This document shows, piece by piece, positions 7,068-14,644 of a stretch of DNA of 17,445 bases (position 1 is its first letter; each line of letters opens with the position of its first letter). The notes beneath the pieces were generated by a model. The model was not told the DNA's origin, made no database searches, and saw nothing but the letters and a program-made list of their open reading frames with translations. Location: NCBI GenBank assembly GCA_036495195.1, contig DASXNH010000199.1, positions 1 through 17,445 of the forward strand. The letters are read 5' to 3'. Position numbers and translations under genes: made by a program. Source of the stretch: Palsa-872 sp036495195 (GTDB lineage: Bacteria > Chloroflexota > Dormibacteria > Dormibacterales > Dormibacteraceae).

Positions 7068-8074
7068 TGGCAGCGACAGCCGCCACCTTGGCCAACAACC
7101 GCGGCAGCGCCGTGCGCCTCGCCCTGAAATGGTTGCGCGAGCTGCCGTTGGTACCAGTCATCGTGCTCGTGATGATCGGCGGCTCGTTCGTCAACCCGGT
7201 CTTCTTCACGACCTCGAACTTGATCGACGTCGCCACGGGAGGGGCAGCGCTCGGCCTGGTCGTGGTGGCCGAATCACTCATCTTGCTCACTGGCAAGTTC
7301 GACATCTCGCTGCAAGGCACTTTCGGTCTCGCTCCGCTGCTGGCGGCCTGGTTGATCGCCCCGCACGCCAGCGAGGGTCAGGGCCTTGAGCTGAGCCCGT
7401 GGATCGGCTTGCTGATCGTGTTGGGTGTCGGCCTCGCTGTGGGAGCCTTCAACGGCTTCCTCGTCATCAAGGCCAACTTCAACGCCTTCATCTTCACGCT
7501 GGCGATGAGCATTCTGCTGACGGGGCTGCAGCTTGGCTGGCTTGGTGGCAAGACGGTCTACAACCTTCCCAAGGTTTACGTGTACCTCGGCTCCGAGTCG
7601 TGGTTTGGATTCCCGGTTGCCGGGTGGGTGACGCTCGCCATCTTTGTGGTCGCCGAGCTCTTTCTCCGCTACCACCGAGTCGGCAGGGCCATGTACGCCA
7701 TCGGCGGAAACCTGGAGGCGGCGCGGGCGGCTGGTATCAAGGTCGACAGGATCCGGATCGGGGTGTTCATGACGGCGAGCGTGCTGGCCGCGGTTGCGGG
7801 TCTGATGCAGGCAGGTCGAGTGACGGCTGTGACCGCGGGCCAGGGTTCCAACCTGATCTTCGGAGTCTTCGCCGCGGCTGTGATCGGCGGAATCTCGCTC
7901 GATGGTGGCCGCGGCCGAATGATCGGCGCCCTCACCGGCGTGATCCTGCTGGTGCTGGTCACCAACATCCTGACCCTGTCGAGCATCAGCTCCACGTGGA
8001 TCGATGCCGTCGACGGCATGATCATTCTTCTGGCCCTCGGCGTCGCGCGTTTGATTGGTACAGAGCGGGCATGA
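7067..8074 (+). CDS. Sugar ABC transporter permease (CUT2, RbsC-like)
   Basis: Membrane channel subunit of the importer, 335 residues from ATG 7067; a TTG three bases earlier is possible. It is strongly hydrophobic, with about eight to ten membrane segments: for example 28-44, 60-78, 88-98, 115-140, 143-160, 185-200 and several between 235 and 332. The cytoplasmic coupling loop typical of the BPD_transp_2 family is present as YAIGGNLEAARAAGIKVDRIR (quoted in two parts: YAIGGN and EAARAAGI), and the AAAVIGGISLDGGRG segment is also characteristic. Only one permease gene exists, so the channel is presumably a homodimer. The start overlaps the ATPase stop by one base, and the stop overlaps the following dehydrogenase start by four. 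Confidence 0.92.
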   Translation: MAATAATLANNRGSAVRLALKWLRELPLVPVIVLVMIGGSFVNPVFFTTSNLIDVATGGAALGLVVVAESLILLTGKFDISLQGTFGLAPLLAAWLIAPHASEGQGLELSPWIGLLIVLGVGLAVGAFNGFLVIKANFNAFIFTLAMSILLTGLQLGWLGGKTVYNLPKVYVYLGSESWFGFPVAGWVTLAIFVVAELFLRYHRVGRAMYAIGGNLEAARAAGIKVDRIRIGVFMTASVLAAVAGLMQAGRVTAVTAGQGSNLIFGVFAAAVIGGISLDGGRGRMIGALTGVILLVLVTNILTLSSISSTWIDAVDGMIILLALGVARLIGTERA

Positions 8075-8847
8075 GCATGGGAAGGCTCGAGGACAAGGTG
8101 TGTTTGATCACCGGCGCGGGGTCGGGGATCGGACAGGCGAGCGCGAGGCTCTTCGCCCGCGAGGGTGCCCAGGTGGTCGTCGCCGATGTTGACGACCGCG
8201 GTGCCAAGGCGACTGTCGCGGCGATTCGCAAGGCCGGAGGACGCGCCGTCGCGCAGCACGTCGACGTGACCGATGAGGAGGAGACGATCGCGGTTACCGC
8301 GCGGGTCGTCAAGCGGTTCAAGCGCATCGACGTTCTCTTCAACAACGCCGGCATCAGCGGAGTGGGGGACGTGGGCGAGACGGCGCCCGATCTTTTCGAC
8401 CGCGTGATGAGGGTCAACGTGCGAGGCGTTTATCTGATGAGCCGGGCGGTCGTTCCCGTGATGTTCAAGCAGAAGTCCGGATCGATCATCAACATGTCGT
8501 CCTGCATCGCGGAGATCGGGCTCGCTCGGCGAGTGTCGTACGCGGCGTCGAAGGGGGCCGTGCTCGCGATGACGAGATCGATGCAGGTGGATGTCGCGAA
8601 GTACGGCATCAGGGTCAATGCCCTGTTGCCGGGCACGATCATGACGCCGTTTGTCGAGCGCTACCTGAAGGAGTCCTACACCGATCCGGAGGAGGGGTAC
8701 GCCTCGATCCGCAAGCGGCAGTTGGGCAGTGAGCTCGGCCAGCCGGAGGATGTCGCATGGGCCGCTCTCTACCTGGCCTCGGACGAATCGCGCTTCGTCA
8801 TGGCGTCAGGCCTGGTCGTGGACGGCGGTGTGACGGGGGCGAAGTGA
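8071..8847 (+). CDS. SDR-family oxidoreductase, probable 2-keto-3-deoxy-L-fuconate dehydrogenase
   Basis: Classical short-chain dehydrogenase of 258 residues. The Rossmann motif is TGAGSGIG (14-21). D39 and D41 after the second strand (VVVADVDD) favour NAD+. NNAG is at 91-94, and the catalytic residues are S143/S144, Y157 and K161 (YAASK), with a normal PG motif after the sixth strand (LLPGTIMTPF). In the known oxidative fucose route an SDR of this class oxidises 2-keto-3-deoxy-L-fuconate at C4, and the aldo/keto reductase in this locus already offers the first oxidation. It could instead be the fucose 1-dehydrogenase, because both enzyme classes have been recruited to that step. ATG 8071 overlaps the permease stop (ATGA), so translation is coupled; an in-frame ATG at 8077 is possible. 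Confidence 0.9.
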   Translation: MSMGRLEDKVCLITGAGSGIGQASARLFAREGAQVVVADVDDRGAKATVAAIRKAGGRAVAQHVDVTDEEETIAVTARVVKRFKRIDVLFNNAGISGVGDVGETAPDLFDRVMRVNVRGVYLMSRAVVPVMFKQKSGSIINMSSCIAEIGLARRVSYAASKGAVLAMTRSMQVDVAKYGIRVNALLPGTIMTPFVERYLKESYTDPEEGYASIRKRQLGSELGQPEDVAWAALYLASDESRFVMASGLVVDGGVTGAK

Positions 8848-8862
8848 CGACTGGATAACGAA

Positions 8863-8884
8863 GGGCGGGACTTTCGCCCCGCCC
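8863..8884. terminator. Terminator-like hairpin between convergent genes
   Basis: GGGCGGG (8863-8869) pairs with CCCGCCC (8878-8884) across an eight-base loop, 16 bases after the dehydrogenase stop and 28 bases from the stop of the opposing secreted-protein gene. No U-tract follows on either strand, so termination is plausible but not assured. Confidence 0.45.
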
Positions 8885-8911
8885 CTTGGCCCAACTGAGC
8901 CGGATCTCGAA

Positions 8912-9928
8912 TTATCGGGTTACCGCGCAGGCTCCTTGCCCGCCGTTGGCTTCGTTGCTCCACATCGGCTGGACGGCAAACGCGTGGCTTCCAAGTGGGA
9001 TGTTCTGAAGACCGCTCCAGGCGCACTTGTCGCCGTTCTCGCTCGTCTGGACGTCATTCCAACCGTCCTGGGTGCCCATCTGGTTGTCGGGGTCGGTGAC
9101 CGCTTCGGCGTACTCGTGCCCGGCGACGATGCTGTAGCCGTCGAGGTAACCGTTGCCGAATGAGTTATTCGCGTTGACCGAGTTGGCGCCACATCCAGCA
9201 CCCTGCTCGGGGACATAGGGTATGAACGCGTAGCGCACGCCGTGGCCCGTCGTGTGACCCGTCTCGGCGTGATAGGCGCAGTAAACGGAGCCATACGCTG
9301 TCGCCCCGTGTCCTGGCGGGGTCAGGATGAAGTAGGTGGCGTTGATGTTGTAGCCGAAGTGTGCGGCTGCCGCGAGCGCCTCGGCCTCAATTGGGTCGTT
9401 GGTCTGGTTCTCGGCGAGGCCGGTCGTGACGATCTCGGCCGGCACCGGAGTTGGATCCGTCCACGTGCCCTTGAGCTGATTCTTCGGGTTCGTCACGAAT
9501 TGCGCGAATGGCTGGCCGGCGCAGGAGAACCCGGGGTCGATGTTCTGGCAGTACTGCGTCTGCACCCCCGCCCATGGGCTGCCACCGACACTGCCGAAGA
9601 ATGAGTTGACGTACCGCTTCACGGTGTTGTTCGTGTAGGTGAAGGCACCCTGATTGAACGAGAAGCCCTGCGACCACTCGGGGCCCCAGTACACGAGATA
9701 CACCGCCGGCACCGTCTCCACCAAACCGCCGTGATAGATGAGATTGTTCGCCGACGCCTGCTGGGTGGATGGGTACCCCTGCCCTGCGCCCCACATCACG
9801 TGCTTGGCGTTCACTACCGGGGGCAAGCCCGCTGCCGCAACTCCGGGTGGCGAGAGGACCAGGGCTCCGAGAGCGGCGGTGACCACCGCCATGCCACGAA
9901 AGCGTGCGAACGAAAAGAAACTGCCCAC
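8912..9928 (-). CDS. Secreted protein of unknown function with HExxxE motif and six cysteines
   Basis: I do not recognise a firm family. The 338-residue protein begins with a Sec signal peptide: a hydrophobic run at about 12-28 and an AAA-G cleavage site near residue 33. The mature part has six cysteines (127, 136, 217, 246, 302, 334), suggesting three disulfides. Motifs include VYLVYWGPEWSQG near 76-88, an Asn/Gly-rich middle, and GHEYAEAVTDP with H271, E272, E275 and D279, followed by a Trp/Asn-rich C-terminus. The HExxxE..D pattern resembles secreted metallopeptidase-like and EXORDIUM-like bacterial proteins, which is only suggestive. The start is GTG 9928, five bases after a perfect AGGAGG; a GTG six bases earlier overlaps that site and cannot be used. 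It stands alone between convergent and co-oriented neighbours. Confidence 0.8.
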   Translation of the reverse strand: MGSFFSFARFRGMAVVTAALGALVLSPPGVAAAGLPPVVNAKHVMWGAGQGYPSTQQASANNLIYHGGLVETVPAVYLVYWGPEWSQGFSFNQGAFTYTNNTVKRYVNSFFGSVGGSPWAGVQTQYCQNIDPGFSCAGQPFAQFVTNPKNQLKGTWTDPTPVPAEIVTTGLAENQTNDPIEAEALAAAAHFGYNINATYFILTPPGHGATAYGSVYCAYHAETGHTTGHGVRYAFIPYVPEQGAGCGANSVNANNSFGNGYLDGYSIVAGHEYAEAVTDPDNQMGTQDGWNDVQTSENGDKCAWSGLQNIPLGSHAFAVQPMWSNEANGGQGACAVTR

Positions 9929-9933
9929 TGACA

Positions 9934-9939
9934 CCTCCT
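9934..9939 (-). promoter_or_regulatory. Ribosome binding site of the secreted protein
   Basis: AGGAGG on the minus strand, five bases from GTG 9928. It overlaps the more upstream in-frame GTG at 9934, ruling that one out. Confidence 0.75.
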
Positions 9940-10053
9940 AACGGCGCAAAAACGCCCGGATGAATCAGTAGGAAACGCCCAGCCTGCCCGAGCTACCCGG
10001 TCACGAGGTCGATCCTGTCGCTTTCGTACGGGACGCCGTCGGCCGTCCGGGGG

Positions 10054-10587
10054 TCAGCTCTGGTCGGCACCTTCGCGGAACAGGCCGTCGAGGTCCAGGC
10101 GTCGGTTACCCAATGCCATGTGGCCCTCCTCGTCGCGCGGCCACTGGTCCTCTGTGCGGTCCCACGCCAGCTCGAGTCCGTTTTCGTCTGGGTCGCGCAG
10201 GTACAGCGCCTCATGGGTGCCGTGGTCGTTGAAGCCGTCCAGCGGCCAATCGGCGGCGACCAGCCTTCTGAAGGCATCGCCCAGGGCTGCCCGGCTCGGA
10301 TAGCGGATGGCCACGTGGTAGAGGCCCGTGGTTCCGGGGGGCGGGGGCGTGCCGCCCTTCGACTCCCAGGTGTTGAATCCGAGGTGGTGGTGGTACCCGC
10401 CGGCGGACAGGAAGAGGGCGTCCGGCCGCCTGAAGACGACGTCGAACCCAAGGATGTCCACGTAGAACTTGTAGATCCGATCGATGTCCGCGGTCTTCAG
10501 GTGGACGTGCCCGATGTCGACACCGGCATCGATCGGCCGCGCGCTGCGCTCGGTCGGCGTGACTCCCTGGATCAGCTGGTTCTTCAT
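10054..10587 (-). CDS. VOC-superfamily protein (glyoxalase / extradiol dioxygenase-like)
   Basis: Cytoplasmic enzyme of 177 residues with two VOC half-repeats (about 24-80 and 87-145). The first opens with IGHVHLKTADIDRIYKFY (H27/H29) and ends at the GYHHHLGFNTWES segment (H66-H68). The second opens with GLYHVAIRYPS (H91) and ends with RDPDENGLELAWD, where E139 is the usual final metal ligand. The HHHLGFNTW segment is typical of CatE-like catechol 2,3-dioxygenase relatives, but a single short VOC protein could also be a glyoxalase-type isomerase or a resistance protein; the substrate is unknown. The ATG is preceded by a good GGAGAGGAG ribosome site. It is divergent from the acetyltransferase gene. 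The C-terminal 30 residues are charged and not part of the fold. Confidence 0.85.
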   Translation of the reverse strand: MKNQLIQGVTPTERSARPIDAGVDIGHVHLKTADIDRIYKFYVDILGFDVVFRRPDALFLSAGGYHHHLGFNTWESKGGTPPPPGTTGLYHVAIRYPSRAALGDAFRRLVAADWPLDGFNDHGTHEALYLRDPDENGLELAWDRTEDQWPRDEEGHMALGNRRLDLDGLFREGADQS

Positions 10588-10711
10588 GCTCCTCTCCTCA
10601 TACCTCCGCTGGAGGCACCCGAAACCACAACCGGGAGCGGGACCTGTTTGTTCGGTGGTGCCAAATCCCGCGCCCCCTCCGCCGGCTGTTCGCCGGCATC
10701 ATGCTGGTGCG

Positions 10712-11398
10712 GTGGACGATGGACTCAGCTGGTCGCCGGCCGGCGTGCCCGGTCGGAGCGCCATCGACGGGGAGCTGGTGAGGTTGGAGGTTGTCGACCC
10801 CGAGCGCCACGCGACCTCGCTGTATGCCTCGTCCCACGTGCCGGGCGCCGAGGAGCTGTGGCGGCACCTGCCCTACGGACCCTTTGCCGACCAGGCGGAG
10901 TTCACGACCTGGCTCGAGCAACGCGCCGCTTCGGCCGACCCGCTCTTCTACGGGGTGGTCGACTGGGAATCGATGCGCGCCCTGGGCATGGCGAGCTACC
11001 TGCGGATCAAGCCAGAGCACGGCGTGATCGAGATCGGCCACATCTGGTTCGCTCCTGAGCTTCAGCGCACGCGCAAGGCGACCGAGGCCATCTTCCTCCT
11101 GGCCAAGACCGCCTTCGACGACCTCGGCTACCGCCGCCTCGAGTGGAAGTGCGACTCTCAGAACGTCCCCTCGCGGCGGGCGGCCGACAGGTTCGGGTTC
11201 ATCTTCGAGGGCATCTTTCGCCAGCACATGATCGTCAAGGGTCGCAACCGGGACACCGCGTGGTTCTCGATGACCGACAGCGAGTGGCCGGTCAGGAAGG
11301 CTGCGTTCGAAGCATGGCTGGCCGCCGAAAACGTCGATGCGGCTGGACGGCAACGCCTCCGCCTGGCCGACATCAGATCCTCACTGGAGGCTACTTAG
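10712..11398 (+). CDS. GNAT-family N-acetyltransferase (RimJ/RimL-like)
   Basis: Predicted acetyl-CoA-dependent acetyltransferase acting on an amine, either a protein N-terminus or a small molecule. The family opening is GELVRLEVVDPERHA. A core strand reads EIGHIWFAPELQRTRKATEAIFLLAKTAF (in parts, IGHIWFAPELQRT then KATEAIFLL), where the acetyl-CoA pyrophosphate loop lies. This is followed by LGYRRLEWKCDSQNVPSRRA and RFGFIFEGIFRQHMIVKGR, typical of this RimL-like group. The open frame extends upstream to 10484, but that extension is low-complexity, overlaps the divergent VOC gene and is unlike the family. GTG 10712 gives 228 residues, the usual size, although no good Shine-Dalgarno precedes it. 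Substrate cannot be predicted. Confidence 0.82.
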   Translation: MDDGLSWSPAGVPGRSAIDGELVRLEVVDPERHATSLYASSHVPGAEELWRHLPYGPFADQAEFTTWLEQRAASADPLFYGVVDWESMRALGMASYLRIKPEHGVIEIGHIWFAPELQRTRKATEAIFLLAKTAFDDLGYRRLEWKCDSQNVPSRRAADRFGFIFEGIFRQHMIVKGRNRDTAWFSMTDSEWPVRKAAFEAWLAAENVDAAGRQRLRLADIRSSLEAT

Positions 11399-11423
11399 CG
11401 CCACGCCCCTGCGGCGCTGGGCG

Positions 11424-11446
11424 CTCCCCTGTAAGCGGGAGGGGAG
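11424..11446. terminator. Hairpin 1 between convergent acetyltransferase and nrdJ genes
   Basis: CTCCCCT (11424-11430) pairs with AGGGGAG (11440-11446) across a nine-base loop. It is 25 bases after the acetyltransferase stop and three bases from a second, stronger hairpin. No U-tract. Confidence 0.4.
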
Positions 11447-11448
11447 GT

Positions 11449-11469
11449 GGGCCGGCACGGCGCCGGCCC
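11449..11469. terminator. Hairpin 2 between convergent genes, probable bidirectional terminator
   Basis: A perfect 8-bp stem, GGGCCGGC (11449-11456) with GCCGGCCC (11462-11469), and a five-base loop. It lies between the stops of the plus-strand acetyltransferase and the minus-strand reductase. Only two T residues follow on the plus strand, so it may be a weak or factor-assisted terminator, or an mRNA 3'-end stabiliser. Confidence 0.5.
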
Positions 11470-11495
11470 TTGCGGGGGATGAAAGTCTTAACGAT

Positions 11496-14312
11496 CTAGC
11501 TGCAGCCGGTGGTCGCTCCGCAGTTCAGGCACTTGTAGCACGAGCCTGCGCGCACGGTGATCGCGCCACATTCCGAGCACGCGGGGGCGTCCGTGTTGAC
11601 GAACGCGATCCGCTGGACCGTGCCGCCCCCGTTGCCGTTGGTCACCGGTGAGGCGATCACCTTCAGCTCCGTCGCCGTCTGCGTCTCCTTGCTCGATGAC
11701 GCCAGAGCCGAAGGGGCGACTGGATCGGCTGAAGGGGCCGGTTCGCGCCGGATGACGCCCACTTCGTCCTGCGCCTCGAGCGGCAGGAAGTGGCTCGCCA
11801 TCCACCTGAAGATGTAGTCGACGATCGACTTCGCGATGGGGATCTCCTTGTTCTTGGTGAAGCCGGAGGGCTCGAACCGCATGTGGCTGAACTTGTCCAC
11901 CATGAACTTCACCGGCACGCCGAACTGGAGTGCGTATGAGGTCTGGGTGGCGAACGCGTCCATCAGGCCCGAGATCGTCGAGCCCTCCTTGGCCATCGTC
12001 ACGAACAGCTCGCCAGGCGTTCCGTCATCGAACAGGCCGACCGTCAGGTAGCCCTCGTGGCCCTGGATGTCGAACTTGTGGGTGACCGCCTTGCGCTCGT
12101 CGGGCAGCTTGCGCCGCATGGCTCGGTACTCGACCTCGGCCGGCGCTGCCTTCTCCTTGTCGCGTGACGTGGAGAGCGGCTGCGAGCGCTTGCAGCCGTC
12201 GCGGTAGATGGCGATGCACTTGAGCCCCAGCTTCCAGGACTCGAAGTAGGTCTGCTCGATGTCTTCCACGGTGGCGTCGGTCGGCAGGTTCACGGTTTTG
12301 GACATCGAGCCGGAGATGAACGGCTGGATGCCGGCCATCATCCGCACGTGTCCCATCGGGGCGATTGAGCGCGTGCCGTTGACGGGCTTGAAGGCGCAGT
12401 CGAAGACCTTGAGGTGCTCCTCGGCCAGGTGTGGCGCACCCTCGATGGTGTCGTTCTCATCGATGTAGATGACGATCTCTTTCACCTGGTGCTCGTCGTA
12501 GCCCAGCTTGCGCAGGGCGGCGGGCACGGTGCCGTTCACGATCTTCAGCAGGCCGCCGCCGACGAGCTTCTTGTACTTGACCAGAGCGAGGTCGGGCTCG
12601 ATCCCGGTGGTGTCGCAATCCATCATCAGGCCGATGGTCCCCGTTGGAGCGAGGACCGTGGCCTGCGCGTTGCGGTAGCCGTGGGCGCGGCCGAGCTTGA
12701 CCGCCTCGTCCCAGGTGTTGCGTGCGGCATCGACGACGTCGGCCGACTCCGGTGAGGTGCTGAGCTGGTGCGCCGCCTGGCGGTGCTTCTCCATCACCCG
12801 CAGCATCGGCTCGCGGTTCTTCGCGTACTCGCTGAACGGCCCCTTGACCTGGGCCATGCGTGCCGACTGGGCGAAGGCCTCGCCGGTCATGATCGCGGTG
12901 ACGGCGCCGGCGAAGCGCGCGCCTTCGGCGGAGTCATAGGCCAAACCCATCGACATCAGCAGAGCGCCGAGGTTGGCGTAGCCGAGACCCAGGGGTCGAA
13001 GCGCCTCGGAGTTCTTGCCGATCGCGGGGGTGGGGTAGGAGGCGTTCGAGACCAGGATCTCCTGGCCCGTGAAGCAGATGTCGACGGCGCGCTTGAAGCG
13101 GTCGACGTTGAACGTGCCGTCCTCTGATTGGAACTTCATCAGGTTGAGCGAGAGCAAGTTGCAGGCGGTGTCGTCGAGGAAAACGAACTCGCTGCATGGA
13201 TTCGTGGCGTTGATCCGGCCCGTGTTCGGGACCACGTTCCAGTCCTGGATCGTGGAGTCGAACTGAAGTCCGGGATCGCCGCAGATCCATGTCGCGTCGG
13301 CGATCTCGCGCCACAGGGTGCGCGCCTTGTAGGTGTCGACAGTCCGGCCGCCGACGACGGCCTTGGTCTCCCACTCCTTGTCCGACTCGACCGCCTTCAT
13401 GAACTCGTCGCTGACGCGGACCGAGTTGTTTGCGTTCTGGAACTGCACCGAGTCGTAGGCGCCGCCGGGCACGTTGAAGCCAACGTTGTAGCCGGCCTCG
13501 ATCAGCGCCCACGCCTTCTTCTCCTCCTCCGCCTTGCAGCGGATGAAGTCGAGGACGTCAGGGTGATCGGCGTTGAGGATGACCATCTTGGCCGCGCGAC
13601 GGGTCGTGCCTCCCGACTTGATCGAGCCCGCGAACGAGTCGTACCCCTTCATGAAGGAGACGGGGCCTGAGGCCGTGCCGCCGCCTGAGAGCTGCTCCCT
13701 GGACGACCGCAGGACCGACAGGTTGGTGCCGGTGCCGCTGCCGAACTTGAACAGCATGCCCTCGGTCTTGACCAGCTCCAGGATCGATTCCATCGAGTCC
13801 TGCACCGAGTTGATGAAGCAAGCCGAGCCCTGCTGCGAGCGGCCGGGCACGCCGATGTTGAACCAGACCGGGCTGTTGAACGACGCCTGCTGGGTGACCA
13901 GGAGGAAGCGCAGCTCCTCGGCCCAGTTCTCAGCGTCCTCTTCGCCGGCGAAGTAGCCGCCTTCGCGGCCCCACCTGGCGAGCGTGTCCACAACCCTGTC
14001 GACGATCTGGCGGACGCTGGTCTCGCGCTCGGGGGTGTCGGTGCCGCCGCGGAAGTACTTCTGCGCGACGACGTTGATGGCCAGCTGCGACCAGGAGCGG
14101 GGGACCTCGACGTCCTTCTGCTCGAAGATGACCTGGCCCTTCTCGCCGGTGATCGCTGCGGTGCGCCGCTCCCACTCGATCGTGTCGTAGGCGTGGCTGC
14201 CAGGAGCTGTGAAGAAGCGTTCGAAGCGGAGCCCGGGCACTTTCCCTGATTGTGCGCCCTTGTGGTTTCCGTTTCGGCGGGCGACGGCGAGGTCGGCTAC
14301 ATTCTTGGCCAT
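11496..14312 (-). CDS. nrdJ: Vitamin B12-dependent (class II) ribonucleotide reductase
   Basis: Reduces ribonucleotides to deoxyribonucleotides using adenosylcobalamin to create the active-site thiyl radical, so it needs neither oxygen nor a separate radical subunit. It has 938 residues, normal for long bacterial NrdJ. The catalytic core shows N371, C373 and E375 in NPCSEFVFLDD, the second redox cysteine C384 eleven residues later (DTACNLLSLN), and the first at C165 (GSACFIN). The spacing between C373 and C384 equals that of the Thermotoga enzyme. About 745-840 is a TSCPD domain. The C-terminus is a zinc-ribbon-like tail with cysteines at 912, 915, 925, 928, 931 and 937, which probably carries electrons back to the active site. 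AGGAGG lies 12 bases before ATG 14312. The gene is monocistronic, with its own promoter and long leader. Confidence 0.96.
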   Translation of the reverse strand: MAKNVADLAVARRNGNHKGAQSGKVPGLRFERFFTAPGSHAYDTIEWERRTAAITGEKGQVIFEQKDVEVPRSWSQLAINVVAQKYFRGGTDTPERETSVRQIVDRVVDTLARWGREGGYFAGEEDAENWAEELRFLLVTQQASFNSPVWFNIGVPGRSQQGSACFINSVQDSMESILELVKTEGMLFKFGSGTGTNLSVLRSSREQLSGGGTASGPVSFMKGYDSFAGSIKSGGTTRRAAKMVILNADHPDVLDFIRCKAEEEKKAWALIEAGYNVGFNVPGGAYDSVQFQNANNSVRVSDEFMKAVESDKEWETKAVVGGRTVDTYKARTLWREIADATWICGDPGLQFDSTIQDWNVVPNTGRINATNPCSEFVFLDDTACNLLSLNLMKFQSEDGTFNVDRFKRAVDICFTGQEILVSNASYPTPAIGKNSEALRPLGLGYANLGALLMSMGLAYDSAEGARFAGAVTAIMTGEAFAQSARMAQVKGPFSEYAKNREPMLRVMEKHRQAAHQLSTSPESADVVDAARNTWDEAVKLGRAHGYRNAQATVLAPTGTIGLMMDCDTTGIEPDLALVKYKKLVGGGLLKIVNGTVPAALRKLGYDEHQVKEIVIYIDENDTIEGAPHLAEEHLKVFDCAFKPVNGTRSIAPMGHVRMMAGIQPFISGSMSKTVNLPTDATVEDIEQTYFESWKLGLKCIAIYRDGCKRSQPLSTSRDKEKAAPAEVEYRAMRRKLPDERKAVTHKFDIQGHEGYLTVGLFDDGTPGELFVTMAKEGSTISGLMDAFATQTSYALQFGVPVKFMVDKFSHMRFEPSGFTKNKEIPIAKSIVDYIFRWMASHFLPLEAQDEVGVIRREPAPSADPVAPSALASSSKETQTATELKVIASPVTNGNGGGTVQRIAFVNTDAPACSECGAITVRAGSCYKCLNCGATTGCS

Positions 14313-14475
14313 TTTTAGAGAACGCCTCCTTAATTCATCCCCGATGCGGGTGCTTTCAAATCGTTTGCTGGGTCGTCTGGTGCGACGTCTGCCGGGTCGT
14401 GGAATTTGTCAGTTTGGGGATGCAAGAGGCCCCAGAGCATGCCCGCCACTTATGCCCCAGGGCCTCGATGTAACG
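14313..14475 (-). promoter_or_regulatory. Long structured 5' leader of nrdJ
   Basis: About 160 nt separate the predicted transcription start (near 14475) from the nrdJ ATG. Close to the 5' end a stem GAGGCCC/GGGCCTC (14426-14432 with 14460-14466) encloses an inner GCAT/ATGC pair (14437-14440 with 14452-14455). The rest has two copies of ACGACCC on the minus strand (14370-14376 and 14394-14400), and AGGAGG lies at 14325-14330. I looked for the cobalamin riboswitch B12 box and do not see it. The role of the leader is unknown. Confidence 0.45.
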
Positions 14476-14481
14476 GTGCTG

Positions 14482-14511
14482 AATATACGCGCAGCCTTTT
14501 CAGCTTGTCAA
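14482..14511 (-). promoter_or_regulatory. Strong promoter of nrdJ
   Basis: On the minus strand, TTGACA (14506-14511), an 18-bp spacer and TATATT (14482-14487). Both hexamers are near consensus, and the spacing equals that of the dehydratase promoter in this window. Confidence 0.75.
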
Positions 14512-14644
14512 GCCCCAAAACACAAGATGTTAGGTGTCGATAGGCCTTCGGACCCCACATGTAGGTGGATTACCTGTGGACAACCCTGGTGACTGGAGGG
14601 GCGCGCCTTGGGTATTGGCTGGGGAAAAACGGGCAAAACTGGCT
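14512..14644. other. Intergenic DNA upstream of the nrdJ promoter
   Basis: With the leader, this forms the only gene-free stretch over 300 bases (14313-14644). I see no open frame with coding features. It holds ACAC (14519-14522) and GTGT (14533-14536) flanking the -35 side as a loose, imperfect inverted repeat, and one DnaA-box-like TGTGGACAA at 14575-14583. No clear terminator hairpin follows the RmuC stop at 14645. Confidence 0.4.

Noticed and set aside
7399..8070. Apparent N-terminal extension (224 residues) fused to the transporter-linked SDR
   Set aside because: The extension reads the permease gene in another frame and is Arg/Gly-rich without domains; the SDR starts normally at 8071.
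10603..10615. CCTCC-GCT-GGAGG hairpin upstream of the VOC gene as a translational switch
   Set aside because: A five-base stem that may simply reflect purine-rich ribosome-site sequence; nothing else supports regulation.
10681..10697. GCCGGC-TGTTC-GCCGGC inverted repeat before the acetyltransferase as an operator
   Set aside because: GCCGGC is common in DNA of this composition and the repeat lies 15 bases before an uncertain GTG; no second copy or regulator gene supports it.
14313..14475. Cobalamin riboswitch upstream of the B12-dependent reductase
   Set aside because: Expected conserved B12-box sequences are not visible by eye on the minus strand; only a generic hairpin is. A covariance search would decide.
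14519..14536. ACAC...GTGT arrangement as a possible NrdR box before nrdJ
   Set aside because: The span is 18 bases rather than 16, only the outer four bases are palindromic, and no second box is seen at the usual spacing.
14575..14583. DnaA-box-like TGTGGACAA, hinting at a replication origin
   Set aside because: Single near-match in the 332-base gap, no cluster, no AT-rich unwinding region and no dnaA, dnaN or gyrase genes nearby.
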